A program made the translations under genes and the position numbers. Of a DNA stretch of 64,000 nt, positions 52,252 to 60,654 are shown piece after piece (position 1 is the first letter of the stretch; every line of letters begins with the position of its first letter). Source of the DNA: Chryseobacterium sp. Bi04. Its GTDB lineage: Bacteria > Bacteroidota > Bacteroidia > Flavobacteriales > Weeksellaceae. The notes under the pieces are model-generated. The model had not been told where the DNA came from. It made no database searches and worked only from the letters and a program-made list of their open reading frames with translations. The DNA lies in the NCBI RefSeq assembly GCF_918698085.1, contig NZ_CAKKLP010000001.1, positions 434,001 to 498,000 of the forward strand. The letters are read 5' to 3'.

Positions 52252-52270
52252 AAGGTTGATTTCTTATTTT
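52237..52270. terminator. Bidirectional terminator between the gene at 51652 and bestrophin
   Basis: GAAATCAGCCTTT and AAAGGTTGATTTC form a long stem with one G-U pair across both stop codons, followed by TTATTTT. It overlaps the last codons of the plus-strand gene. Confidence 0.72.
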
Positions 52271-53142
52271 CTACCCATAATCTGATGAACATTTTTTTCA
52301 ATATTCTGTGCCAGCATCTCCATAGGAATGTCATTTTCATCATTATTAAAAGGATCTTCAATTTCTTCTGCAATAAGCTCTAAACTCATCAGGACATAAT
52401 ATACAAAGACCGTAAGGGGAATCATAAACAGCCCGATAGTAATGACATACGCAATGGGAAGGGCAAAGACATACAGAATAATAAATTTCTTAATAAAAGA
52501 GGAATATGAATAAGGGATAGGAGTATTTTTAATTCTTTCGCAGCCTCCGCATACATCCAAAAAGCCAGATAGCTGAGTATCCAGATAAACCATTTCAATC
52601 TCTGAAACTTTACCTTCTTTTTTTAATTGATTCAGTTTATGGCTTAAAAGGATAACAATTTCGCTTGGCCCATGGTTTTTTAATGATTGTTCAATCTCAG
52701 AATAATCCTCATCCAAAACCAGCCTTGTAGATTCTTTGGAAAGATGTTTTGCCAAAAAGTGAGGGAAAAATTTTAAATATCTTGCGATCTGCTCAGCATC
52801 CTGACGGCTGTCACCCAGAATTGTATTTATTTTTACCGCAAAATTTCTGGAATCATTCACCAGCTTTCCCCATAATTTTCTTCCTTCCCACCATCTGTCA
52901 TACGCGGTATTGGTCCTAAAAACCAATAAGAGCGATAGCACAAACCCCAGTAAGGAGTGGATCATTCCTACATTACTGATCCCTGATTTTGAAGTCAGGT
53001 GAAAATATTCCACTTCTAAATATTGAATCCCCCAGGAATATAATCCTATAAGAATCATGCTTGGGAAAAGTATTTTTAAAGTGTCACTTTTGTGTAAGCT
53101 GAAAAGTATTTTAAGGAAATGTTTGGTATTATATGCTCTCAT
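52264..53142 (-). CDS. Bestrophin-family anion channel
   Basis: The ATG at 53142 (MRAYNTKHFLKILF) gives 292 residues; an upstream frame to 53178 crosses the promoter box and is rejected. Bacterial bestrophins are pentameric channels. Visible features are the first membrane region (about 18-45), ISNVGMIHSLLGFVLSLLLVFRTNTAYDRWWEGRKLWG (positions about 52-90), with the conserved TAYDRWWEGR, and a final pair of helices near 205-250. EEIEDPFNNDENDIPMEMLA near 260-280 is the typical acidic, Ca-clasp-like segment. Confidence 0.92.
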   Translation of the reverse strand: MRAYNTKHFLKILFSLHKSDTLKILFPSMILIGLYSWGIQYLEVEYFHLTSKSGISNVGMIHSLLGFVLSLLLVFRTNTAYDRWWEGRKLWGKLVNDSRNFAVKINTILGDSRQDAEQIARYLKFFPHFLAKHLSKESTRLVLDEDYSEIEQSLKNHGPSEIVILLSHKLNQLKKEGKVSEIEMVYLDTQLSGFLDVCGGCERIKNTPIPYSYSSFIKKFIILYVFALPIAYVITIGLFMIPLTVFVYYVLMSLELIAEEIEDPFNNDENDIPMEMLAQNIEKNVHQIMGRK

Positions 53143-53158
53143 AAATTCGCGTATACTA

Positions 53159-53166
53159 CAAATATA
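53159..53166 (-). promoter_or_regulatory. Probable -7 box of the bestrophin gene
   Basis: TATATTTG on the minus strand, 16 bp before the chosen ATG. It decides the start against the upstream frame. Confidence 0.55.
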
Positions 53167-53247
53167 ATTTTTTTTCAATTAGTGTTCACGTACGGGAAAC
53201 CGTAAAATATATTCTGATAAAGCTCTTTATTTTGTTAAAAAAATAAA

Positions 53248-53409
53248 ATGGGCTATTATAGAAAAGGGCATTTCAAAAAAAATGGAACATGGGTGAGTGG
53301 GCATTATGTAAATACTTTTGGCAGAAAAAAAGGCTCTGGAAGTCCTCAGGGCTGTGCTGTTATTATTTTTGGAGGAATAATTTCGGTGTTACTATATGTA
53401 TTAAAATAA
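53248..53409 (+). CDS. 53-residue protein with KGH..NGTW.SGHY motif and C-terminal helix
   Basis: An ATG at 53248 opens 53 codons (MGYYRKGHFKKNGTWVSGHY at the start). The basic first 33 residues carry the pattern KGHxxKNGTWVxGHY, which I recall from short bacterial proteins; the rest is one hydrophobic helix (AVIIFGGIISVLLYVL). It is too short for most gene finders. The leader is A-rich. No clear TAnnTTTG box. The function is unknown. Confidence 0.55.
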   Translation: MGYYRKGHFKKNGTWVSGHYVNTFGRKKGSGSPQGCAVIIFGGIISVLLYVLK

Positions 53410-53570
53410 ACGATTGTAATTCATTCTATCCTTTTTCTGGCAGGCTTATGTAATGGATAAATAGTGTCTCTAATCTTCTGTCTCTTTGTTATTTGTCATC
53501 TTTACTTTCTATAACGTTTCCGCAGGTTTCAAAAAATCACTATTTTTATTTCGCACAAAATATCAAAATA

Positions 53571-54449
53571 ATGATCCTCGAAAACGTAGATGTAGTCAAT
53601 GATATCAGTAAAGAAGATTTTCAAAAGAATTATTTTAAAAAACAAAAACCTCTTCTGATTAAAAATTTTGCCAGCCGATGGGAAGCTTTTGATCAGTGGA
53701 ATCTGGACTATATCCGTAGAAAAGCCGGTGAGCAGGAAGTTCCGTTATATGATAATAAACCGGCTGATGCTGCTAAAAATTCAGATGCTCCGGTAACAAA
53801 GATGAAAATGAAGGATTATATTGATACCATAAAAACTAAGCCTTCAGATCTTCGCATTTTTTTTTATATCATTACAGACAGGCTTCCGGAACTGCTTAAG
53901 AATTTTACATATCCGGATTTGGGGATAAAGTTTTTTAAAAGACTTCCTACGCTTTTTTTTGGAGGAAGTGAGGCACATGTTTTAATGCATTATGATGTGG
54001 ACCTGGGAGACTTTATGCATATTCATTTTGAAGGGAAGAAGAGGATTTTATTATTTGATCAGAAGCAGTCTGCCTTTTTATATAAAGTGCCGTTATCTGT
54101 TCATACTATCTATGATCTGGACTATGAGAATCCGGATTATGAAAAATTTCCGGCATTGAAATATGCGGAAGGATATGAAATTTTCATGGAACATGGTGAT
54201 GCCCTTTTTATTCCGGGAGCATTCTGGCATTTCAACAGATATCTGGAGCCTGGCTTTTCATTATCCCTGAGGGCACTTCCCAATAAGCCAAAGGTTTTTG
54301 CCAATATGCTGTACCATGTTTTCATTATGAGATATACCGATAAACTTATGCGTAAACTTTTTAAGGCTGATTGGGTAAATTATAAACAAAAATGGGCGTA
54401 TAAAAAAAGCTCTGAAGCCTTGGAAAAACATTTGAAAACTGAAAAGTAA
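53571..54449 (+). CDS. JmjC-like cupin protein
   Basis: The ATG at 53571 (MILENVDVVNDISKEDFQ) gives 292 residues; the frame upstream to 53493 has no credible start. It is a cupin_8 / JmjC-like protein with KPLLIKNFASRWEAFDQWN (about 27-45), ALFIPGAFWHFNRYLEPGFSLSLRALPN near 205-235 and the metal-binding HYDVDLGDFMHIHFEGKKRILLF around residues 140-165. It is probably a 2-oxoglutarate/Fe(II)-dependent hydroxylase of a protein or small molecule. Its target is unknown. Confidence 0.88.
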   Translation: MILENVDVVNDISKEDFQKNYFKKQKPLLIKNFASRWEAFDQWNLDYIRRKAGEQEVPLYDNKPADAAKNSDAPVTKMKMKDYIDTIKTKPSDLRIFFYIITDRLPELLKNFTYPDLGIKFFKRLPTLFFGGSEAHVLMHYDVDLGDFMHIHFEGKKRILLFDQKQSAFLYKVPLSVHTIYDLDYENPDYEKFPALKYAEGYEIFMEHGDALFIPGAFWHFNRYLEPGFSLSLRALPNKPKVFANMLYHVFIMRYTDKLMRKLFKADWVNYKQKWAYKKSSEALEKHLKTEK

Positions 54450-54473
54450 CCTATCGAAGTTTAGAATGTTTGG

Positions 54474-54632
54474 TTTTAACGCTAAGCTCGCAAGATTCTA
54501 ATATATTAATTTTATAAGGGTTCGCAAAGGCGTTACACTCAGCTAAACCATTATAATACTTTGATAAGTGTAACGCCTTTGCTGACGAAAAAAATGCTGA
54601 AAATTAGTTTCTTTGTGATCCTTGCGTTTTAT
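54474..54632. repeat. Dispersed intergenic repeat, copy B
   Basis: About 160 bp starting TTTTAACGCTAAGCTCGCAAG, ending CTTTGTGATCCTTGCGTTTT. It matches the copy at 45896-46066 over its ends and its middle hairpin. It lies between convergent genes. Confidence 0.68.
54524..54582. repeat. Perfect 16-bp hairpin inside repeat copy B
   Basis: GCAAAGGCGTTACACT (54524-54539) and AGTGTAACGCCTTTGC (54567-54582) are exact inverted repeats with a 27-nt loop. Since both genes around it end here, it may also act as a 3' stabiliser or terminator, though there is no T-run. Confidence 0.85.
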
Positions 54633-54656
54633 CTTATCTTTTACTTTAAATTCTGG

Positions 54657-55187
54657 TTATTTATTGATCAGTCCAAAAAGTTTCGCATCCACGAATTTTC
54701 CTTTTTCAAAGAAATAGTCTTTTAAAGTACCTTCTTCATTAAAGTTTAAGGAAGATAAAAGTTTTTCGGAAGAGATATTCTCCGGATCGATAAAAGCATC
54801 TACACGGTGTAATTGCATACTCTCCAACCCGAATGTTAAAATAGGAAGAATAGCTTCCTTCATATAGGATTGTCTCCAGAATATGGGATTCAGTTCATAG
54901 CCAATCTCTGCTCTGAAATGTTCCGGATACCAGTTGTGATAGCCACAGGTGCCTATTACCTTATTTTCAGATTTCAGTTCCAGCGCCCATCGGAATCCCT
55001 TTCCTTTTTCAAATTCACTGTTAAAGTGCCGGATAATGTTTACCGCATCTTCTTCTGTTTTGAATGCTTCCAGATCATAATATTTCATTACTTCCTCCAA
55101 AGAAAAATACTCAAAAAGGTCTTTTGAGTCTTCAGGGGTAAGTTGGCGCAGCAGAAGTCTTTCAGTTTCTAACACAGGAAATTCCAT
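54657..55187 (-). CDS. GNAT-family N-acetyltransferase (RimJ/RimL type)
   Basis: The ATG at 55187 (MEFPVLETERLLLRQLTPED) gives 176 residues; a TTG nine codons upstream is less likely. It shows the N-terminal LETERLLLRQLTPED strand, VIGTCGYHNWYPEHFRAEIGYELNP (about 75-99), QSYMKEAILPILTFG with the acetyl-CoA site, and VDAFIDPENISSEKLLSSLNF near 130-150. It is similar in layout to the acetyltransferase at 36238 but not close in sequence. The substrate is unknown. Divergent from mutS. Confidence 0.9.
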   Translation of the reverse strand: MEFPVLETERLLLRQLTPEDSKDLFEYFSLEEVMKYYDLEAFKTEEDAVNIIRHFNSEFEKGKGFRWALELKSENKVIGTCGYHNWYPEHFRAEIGYELNPIFWRQSYMKEAILPILTFGLESMQLHRVDAFIDPENISSEKLLSSLNFNEEGTLKDYFFEKGKFVDAKLFGLINK

Positions 55188-55286
55188 AGACTGTATTTTA
55201 AGGTGAAAATACAATTAATTCCTGATAGGGAAAAGTATATCAGAGATTAACCGATAAACAATTCTGTAACCATGGATTTATTTCTT

Positions 55287-55294
55287 TAAATTTG
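55287..55294 (+). promoter_or_regulatory. Probable -7 box of mutS
   Basis: TAAATTTG, 16 bp before the mutS ATG. The expected -33 place reads TTCTG, only a partial match. Confidence 0.5.
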
Positions 55295-55310
55295 GGGCTC
55301 ATTTTTTACT

Positions 55311-57899
55311 ATGGCAAAATTGAAGAAGGAAACTCCGTTAATGACTCAATATAATACCATCAAGGCTAAATACCCTGATGCACTTTTACTTTTCAGAGTA
55401 GGGGATTTTTATGAAACTTTTGGGCAGGATGCCGTGAAAACCTCTCAGATTCTGGGAATTGTCCTTACAAAAAGAGCCAACGGGGACGGAAGCATAGAAT
55501 TGGCGGGATTTCCCCATCATTCCGTAGACTCTTATTTACCCAAACTGGTAAGAGCAGGGATGAGAGTGGCAATTTGTGACCAGCTGGAAGATCCGAAAAT
55601 GGTAAAAGGAATTGTAAAAAGAGGGGTAACGGAACTGGTTACTCCCGGAGTGACATTCAATGACCAGGTATTAAATTCAAAAAAGAACAATTTCCTGCTT
55701 TCTTTACACAAAGAGAAAGAGAAATATGGAATTGCGCTGGTAGATATTTCTACAGGAGAATTTTTGGTGAGTGAAGGGAATCTCGAGAAGCTTTTACATA
55801 TCGTCAGTACCTTTGATCCCAGTGAAATTATATACCAGAGGAGTGTCCAGATTCCGGAACAGTTTAAAAATAAAAATGCTTTTAAACTTGAAGACTGGGC
55901 TTTCCAATATAATTTTGCCTATGAGAAATTGACGAACCATTTTAAAACGTCTTCTTTAAAGGGGTTTGGGGTAGAAAACCTGCCTTTAGCCATTACTGCA
56001 GCAGGGGCTATTTTTGCCTATCTGGTAGAAGATACCCATCATAACCTGCTTGCTCATATTACCAAACTTCAGGTTATTCCTCAGGAAGATTATCTGATGA
56101 TGGATAATTTTACCTTAAGGAATCTGGAGATTGTGTATCCAAGCAATCCACAGGGGAAATCACTGTTGAATATTATAGATAAAACGTCTACTCCCATGGG
56201 AGGGAGGCTGTTGAGAAGGAGAATTATCCTTCCTTTAAAATCTGTGGATGAGATTATGAGAAGACTTTCCCTGATAGATTTCTTAAATGAAAATGACGGG
56301 TTGAAATATGAGATCTGCCAGCTATTAAAATCAATTTCTGACCTGGACAGGTTAATGGGAAAGCTGGCGGCTGAAAAAATCTCTCCGAAAGAGCTGGGCT
56401 ACCTTCGTCAAAGTTTAATCAATATTCATACAATAAAAGGGCTCCTGCATCCACATGCCGATGTATTGGCCTGGCTGGAACCTCTGTATGACCTGGAAGA
56501 GCTGATTAAGTTTTTACAGAATAATCTTAATGAAGAACTTCCGGTAAGCATAGCCAAAGGAAATGTCATTAAAAATGATGTTTCTGAAGAGCTTGACAGA
56601 TTGAGAGGTCTTCAAAACAAAGGCCGTGGATTCCTTGATGAAATGTGCCAGCGGGAAATAGAAAGAACAGGAATTACAAGTCTTAAAATTGATTTTAACA
56701 ATGTTTTCGGATATTATATTGAAGTCAGAAATACCCATAAAGATAAAGTTCCCAATGACTGGTTAAGAAAACAAACCCTTGTGAATGCGGAGCGGTATAT
56801 TACGGAAGAATTAAAAGAATATGAAAGCCAGATTCTGGGTGCTGAAGAGAAAATAAGTGTCCTGGAGAATGAGCTTTACAGAAATGTTTGTGCTGAAACA
56901 ATGGTTTATATTGACCAGATTCAGGAGAATTCCAATATCATTGCTCAGCTTGATGTAGCTTCCGGGTTGTCGGAACTGGCTGTTTCTGAAAGTTATACAA
57001 AACCTGTTTTGAATGACGGATATGCTATTGACCTGCAGGAAGCTAGGCATCCGATTATTGAAAATGCACTTCCTTTAGGAGAAAAATATATTCCGAATGA
57101 TATTTTCTTAGACAAAGATTCACAGCAGATCATTATGGTTACAGGGCCTAACATGGCCGGTAAATCGGCAATATTACGTCAGACGGCCATTGTATGTCTT
57201 TTGGCACAGATCGGAAGCTTTGTTCCTGCGAAACATGCTGAAATCGGGCTGTTGGATAAAATTTTTACCAGGGTAGGGGCTACAGATAATATTTCTGCGG
57301 GTGAATCCACTTTCATGGTAGAAATGAATGAAGCGGCTAATATCCTGAACAATATTTCCGAACGAAGCCTTATTCTTTTGGATGAGATCGGACGCGGAAC
57401 ATCTACTTATGATGGGGTTTCTATTGCCTGGGCTATAGCAGAATATCTTCATCAGCATCCTACACAGGCTAAAACCTTATTTGCAACCCATTATCATGAG
57501 CTGAATGAAATGACCGTGAATTTTGAAAGGGTGAAAAATTTCCACGTTTCTATTCAGGAAAATAAAGGAAATATTATTTTCTTAAGAAAACTGATTCCGG
57601 GTGGAAGTGAGCATAGTTTTGGTATCCACGTTGCAAAGCTGGCGGGAATGCCTGCAAAAGTAGTCAACAGAGCCAATGAAATACTGAAAACCCTTGAAGC
57701 AAGCAGAACTCAGGGCGGAGGAACATCTGAGAATATTAAAAGGGTAACAGAAGAAAATATGCAGCTTTCTTTCTTCCAGCTGGATGATCCTGTTTTGGAG
57801 AATATCCGTGAAGAACTGACGAAAATAGATATCAATACACTGACACCTATTGAAGCTTTAATGAAACTGAATTCTATAAAAAAAATGATTGGAGGGTAA
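55311..57899 (+). CDS. mutS: DNA mismatch repair protein MutS
   Basis: An 862-residue MutS. It has the mismatch-reading LFRVGDFYETFGQDA (about 24-38, with the Phe-x-Glu contact FYE), the connector and lever regions (180-560) and the ATPase with Walker A TGPNMAGKSAILRQTA (about 606-621), STFMVEMNEAANIL and DEIGRGTSTYDG, then ATHYHELNEM. The C-terminal dimerisation tail is present. It is monocistronic; a long hairpin covers the final codons and the stop. Confidence 0.97.
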   Translation: MAKLKKETPLMTQYNTIKAKYPDALLLFRVGDFYETFGQDAVKTSQILGIVLTKRANGDGSIELAGFPHHSVDSYLPKLVRAGMRVAICDQLEDPKMVKGIVKRGVTELVTPGVTFNDQVLNSKKNNFLLSLHKEKEKYGIALVDISTGEFLVSEGNLEKLLHIVSTFDPSEIIYQRSVQIPEQFKNKNAFKLEDWAFQYNFAYEKLTNHFKTSSLKGFGVENLPLAITAAGAIFAYLVEDTHHNLLAHITKLQVIPQEDYLMMDNFTLRNLEIVYPSNPQGKSLLNIIDKTSTPMGGRLLRRRIILPLKSVDEIMRRLSLIDFLNENDGLKYEICQLLKSISDLDRLMGKLAAEKISPKELGYLRQSLINIHTIKGLLHPHADVLAWLEPLYDLEELIKFLQNNLNEELPVSIAKGNVIKNDVSEELDRLRGLQNKGRGFLDEMCQREIERTGITSLKIDFNNVFGYYIEVRNTHKDKVPNDWLRKQTLVNAERYITEELKEYESQILGAEEKISVLENELYRNVCAETMVYIDQIQENSNIIAQLDVASGLSELAVSESYTKPVLNDGYAIDLQEARHPIIENALPLGEKYIPNDIFLDKDSQQIIMVTGPNMAGKSAILRQTAIVCLLAQIGSFVPAKHAEIGLLDKIFTRVGATDNISAGESTFMVEMNEAANILNNISERSLILLDEIGRGTSTYDGVSIAWAIAEYLHQHPTQAKTLFATHYHELNEMTVNFERVKNFHVSIQENKGNIIFLRKLIPGGSEHSFGIHVAKLAGMPAKVVNRANEILKTLEASRTQGGGTSENIKRVTEENMQLSFFQLDDPVLENIREELTKIDINTLTPIEALMKLNSIKKMIGG

Positions 57900-57914
57900 T
57901 CCAATCATTTTTTT
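57879..57914. terminator. Bidirectional terminator between mutS and the leader peptides
   Basis: AAAAAAATGATTGG and CCAATCATTTTTTT form a 14-bp stem with an 8-nt loop. The stem's left arm lies in the last codons of mutS. T-runs on both strands serve mutS and the minus-strand peptide gene. Confidence 0.93.
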
Positions 57915-57928
57915 AAATTTTATTGTCG

Positions 57929-58087
57929 TTAGCAGCAGTATCCATCTGCACCTCTAGGGCCAATAATTAAAAAATGGCTTACTCCTCTAAGTTTACATAG
58001 GCCTTCTGCACAAGCAGCGGCACCACCATTGATTTCTTTCAACTCATTCTTCGTGAGTTTTCTCTTTTGAATGTCTGAACTTTTCAT
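57929..58087 (-). CDS. GG-leader bacteriocin-like peptide, 52 residues
   Basis: A 52-residue precursor. Its N-terminal leader (MKSSDIQKRKLTKNELKEIN, then GG) is a double-glycine leader of the class II bacteriocin / ComC type (ELKEINGG), found on many small peptides in Chryseobacterium. The core would be 30 residues starting AAACAEGLCK, with a hydrophobic HFLIIG segment and ending GYCC. Four cysteines could form disulfides. It lies 53 bp after a homologous gene on the same strand. No PCAT peptidase-transporter is in the window, so export would rely on one elsewhere. A bioactive role is inferred only from the leader. Confidence 0.72.
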   Translation of the reverse strand: MKSSDIQKRKLTKNELKEINGGAAACAEGLCKLRGVSHFLIIGPRGADGYCC

Positions 58088-58140
58088 AATGATTTGGATT
58101 AAAGTTATAGGTTTACATGTTCTTGTTTACGCTGAGATAA

Positions 58141-58302
58141 TTAACAGCAAGGTCCGTCCTGAATGCCGTACACTCCAGACATTTCCTGTCCTGTATTCGG
58201 GTCAAAACAGCTCAATACCAATGGGCAGTGTGGTCTTGCTCCACTGATTTCTTTCATTTCTTTTTTTGAAAGTTTTCTTTTTTGAAGGGTTGATTTTTTC
58301 AT
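58141..58302 (-). CDS. GA-leader bacteriocin-like peptide, 53 residues
   Basis: A 53-residue precursor homologous to its neighbour in the leader: MKKSTLQKRKLSKKEMKEIS, then GA instead of GG at the cleavage site. The core of 31 residues begins RPHCPLVLSCFDPNTG and ends GPCC, again with four cysteines and a terminal CC. The two leaders agree at about 11-12 of 20 positions while the cores differ, as expected of a family of secreted peptides. It is promoter-proximal. The 113 bp to the next gene contain AT-rich sequence with an AAAATTTG near-match to the -7 box and the upstream gene's terminator. Confidence 0.72.
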   Translation of the reverse strand: MKKSTLQKRKLSKKEMKEISGARPHCPLVLSCFDPNTGQEMSGVYGIQDGPCC

Positions 58303-58388
58303 GATAATTTTAATTTGGTTGTATGCTAATATACAAATTTTATCAATTAATTCTACTGATTGTGAGTAAAATAGCTATTCTTTGCAAT

Positions 58389-58412
58389 AAAAAAGAGAGC
58401 CTAAGCTCTCCT
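58389..58412 (-). terminator. Terminator of the lipoprotein gene
   Basis: On the minus strand, GAGAGC, loop TTAG, GCTCTC and six Ts follow the stop of the upstream gene by a few bases. It separates that gene from the leader peptides, so they need their own promoter. Confidence 0.9.
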
Positions 58413-58415
58413 GTA

Positions 58416-59261
58416 TTATAAATGATTGTATTCATAAGTGGTGACTTCTGTATTGGTAACAGAGCTGCCCGTCTTATCATAATATTTCCGGGTATCTTTT
58501 ATAGGATAGCCACTTGCATTGTAAACGTAAATGGAGCTGAATATGGTCCATTCGGTTCCTGTAGAAATAGAATATTGGATCACATTTTTGTAGTCTGTGA
58601 CATTATGGGCTGATCCGTTTTCATCTTCCTGATCCATCAGTTTCAAATACCCTGTTACATTTTTGAAAGGAGCATTTTTTGTATCATAAACGATAGGTTG
58701 TAAGATGCCATTTCCTGTATCAAATCCCCCTGATGGGAGTGGGCTTGTCACAGTTTCTGTCCAGTTTTTAATTGAACCATCTGCATTTAATATTGCATTT
58801 CTGGTATATGCTTTTGTCACACTGGATCCACCTGTAGATAAAGTAACCACCATTTTTACATTATTGGGTGATGGATAAGTATATATGATTTCTGTAGTGG
58901 ATGAAAGGTTAGTAGCTGTATGTACCGTTGCTTTTTTACTTAATCTGCTGCTGCCATCATAAGTGTAAGTCGTAGTATAGGTAGAATTGGATCCAGAGGT
59001 AACAGACTTCGTAATCAGATCTCCTGTATAGAAAAAGGTTGTAACAGTTCCGTCCGTGAGGTTTTTAGATTCAGATAATTTGGTTCCGTTATAGGTATAG
59101 GTAGATACATCTCCATCTGCTACCATCTTGGTGACCAGAACAGGGGTATTATTATTGTTATTGTTATTATTGCCGTTATTGAGCACTGCTTCAATATCAT
59201 CATCACTGCTGGAGCATGAAGCCAAAAAGAAAATTGGCAGAAGTAAATAAGTTTTTTTCAT
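58416..59261 (-). CDS. Lipoprotein with Asn-run linker, unknown
   Basis: A 281-residue lipoprotein with signal and lipobox FLASC (Cys16), then SSSDDD and an Asn-rich linker (NNGNNNNNNNNTP, about 28-40). Its AAT/AAC codons could vary in number. The mature part is beta-rich with repeated YTYNG / FFYTG / YTYDGS units (about 55-125), resembling YD-like or RHS-type short repeats, and a C-terminal TTYEYNHL. It is probably surface-exposed. No known enzyme motif. Confidence 0.8.
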   Translation of the reverse strand: MKKTYLLLPIFFLASCSSSDDDIEAVLNNGNNNNNNNNTPVLVTKMVADGDVSTYTYNGTKLSESKNLTDGTVTTFFYTGDLITKSVTSGSNSTYTTTYTYDGSSRLSKKATVHTATNLSSTTEIIYTYPSPNNVKMVVTLSTGGSSVTKAYTRNAILNADGSIKNWTETVTSPLPSGGFDTGNGILQPIVYDTKNAPFKNVTGYLKLMDQEDENGSAHNVTDYKNVIQYSISTGTEWTIFSSIYVYNASGYPIKDTRKYYDKTGSSVTNTEVTTYEYNHL

Positions 59262-59400
59262 TATCTTTTATTTAATGAGTGTAAAAATATCAAAAAAAAG
59301 AATCTGATCGTAAAAATAAAACATCAATTTGTGTGTAAAATAAAAAATAGAGAATTAAATATGTGTAGGCTGAGCAGAAGACTGATTTATAATATTTTAT

Positions 59401-59408
59401 TACATTTG
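59401..59408 (+). promoter_or_regulatory. Possible -7 box before the TlpA-like gene
   Basis: TACATTTG ends three bases before the ATG at 59412. If used, the transcript would be leaderless or nearly so. Confidence 0.35.
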
Positions 59409-59411
59409 GAT

Positions 59412-59900
59412 ATGAAAAATTTAATAACAATAATAACTTTGTTTCTATTTGTTTCAATTTTCAAGGCCCAGCAAACGGAAGTGAAAGTAATGAAATATGA
59501 AGAGCTTGAAAAACGCATTCATCAGGAGGATTCCCGGTTTCTTATTGTTAATTTTTGGGCAACTACCTGTGCTCCCTGTGTAAAAGAGCTGCCTCATTTT
59601 ATGGAAGTGAATAATCAGTATGCCGGTAATCCGAAATTTAAAATGATTCTGGTTTCATTAGACAGGTTGGTAGATAAAGAAAGGGTTTTAAAATTTATTA
59701 AAACTAAAAACATCACAGCCGAGGTTGTTTTGCTTGATGATATTAAAAGAATGAATACCTGGATTCCGAAATTTGAAAAAAACTGGGATGGAAATATTCC
59801 GGTTACTATTTTTTATAAAAATGGAGAAAAAGTGTATTTCAATGATGGAGAAATGGGTAAAGAAGAGCTTGAAAAAATAATTACAGAAAATCTACAATAA
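59412..59900 (+). CDS. TlpA-like secreted thioredoxin-fold protein
   Basis: The ATG at 59412 (MKNLITIITLFLFVSIFKAQ) gives 162 residues; the open frame upstream to 59331 has no credible start. The signal peptide covers about 1-20, ending FKAQ. The redox site is FWATTCAPC, with Cys53 and Cys56, followed by KELPHFMEVN, as in TlpA/ResA. It probably keeps periplasmic proteins reduced. The next gene, a second thioredoxin-fold protein, starts 10 bp on. Confidence 0.88.
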   Translation: MKNLITIITLFLFVSIFKAQQTEVKVMKYEELEKRIHQEDSRFLIVNFWATTCAPCVKELPHFMEVNNQYAGNPKFKMILVSLDRLVDKERVLKFIKTKNITAEVVLLDDIKRMNTWIPKFEKNWDGNIPVTIFYKNGEKVYFNDGEMGKEELEKIITENLQ

Positions 59901-59910
59901 ATAATTGAAT

Positions 59911-60564
59911 ATGAGAAATTTAAAAAATTTATTAGCAACATTCGCCATTGGTTTGGGACTGCTGAGTTTCACCACAATGAATGATAAGAATCATTCCTCT
60001 CAGCATGAAAAAGTAAACTCAAAAGGGTATGAAGTAGGAGACGAAGCCGCGGATTTTAAGCTGAAAAATATTGATGGCAAAATGGTCTCGTTAAGTGATT
60101 TTAAAAGTGCTAAAGGCTTCATTGTAGTTTTTACCTGCAACCATTGCCCCTATGCAAAGAAGTATGAAGACCGAATTGTAGAACTGGATAAAAAGTTTAA
60201 AAATCAGGGGTATCCGGTAATTGCCATTAATCCCAATGATCCTAATGTGCAGCCTGAAGACGGTTATCAGCAGATGATTGAAAGAGCCAAACAGAAAGGG
60301 TTTACCTTTCCTTATTTAGTGGATGAAGGTCAGAAAATTTATCCTCAGTACGGAGCAACAAAAACACCTCATGTTTTTGTACTGCAGAGAGAAAATGGAA
60401 AAAATATTGTAAAATATATTGGTGCCATCGACAATAATTATGATAACCCGAATGATGTATCTGAATATTATGTTCAGGATGCTGTCAACGCTTTACTCAA
60501 AGGAGAGCCGGTGAAAATGTCAAAAACTGTTGCTATCGGATGCACGATCAAAGTAAAGAAATAA
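59911..60564 (+). CDS. Secreted thioredoxin-family / peroxiredoxin-like protein
   Basis: The ATG at 59911 gives 217 residues; a TTG two codons upstream is less likely. It has a hydrophobic N-terminal signal (about 1-20, LLATFAIGLGLLSF). The AhpC/TSA-like domain has GDEAADFKLKNIDGK (about 43-57) and the redox site FTCNHCPYAKKYED, with Cys76 and Cys79, which is typical of this group, and GATKTPHVFVL with cis-Pro. It is coupled with the TlpA-like gene by a 10-bp gap. Together they may form a periplasmic electron relay. Confidence 0.88.
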   Translation: MRNLKNLLATFAIGLGLLSFTTMNDKNHSSQHEKVNSKGYEVGDEAADFKLKNIDGKMVSLSDFKSAKGFIVVFTCNHCPYAKKYEDRIVELDKKFKNQGYPVIAINPNDPNVQPEDGYQQMIERAKQKGFTFPYLVDEGQKIYPQYGATKTPHVFVLQRENGKNIVKYIGAIDNNYDNPNDVSEYYVQDAVNALLKGEPVKMSKTVAIGCTIKVKK

Positions 60565-60584
60565 TATATTTGCCTAAAATTATG

Positions 60585-60612
60585 ATCGGTGTTCATTGAA
60601 TGCCGATTTTTT
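60585..60612 (+). terminator. Terminator of the thioredoxin-fold pair
   Basis: ATCGG and CCGAT, with an inner TTC/GAA pairing, followed by TTTTT. Moderately strong. Confidence 0.68.
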
Positions 60613-60654
60613 ATGGCCTATATTTTATAATAATAAAGGCTGCATCCAGTATAC

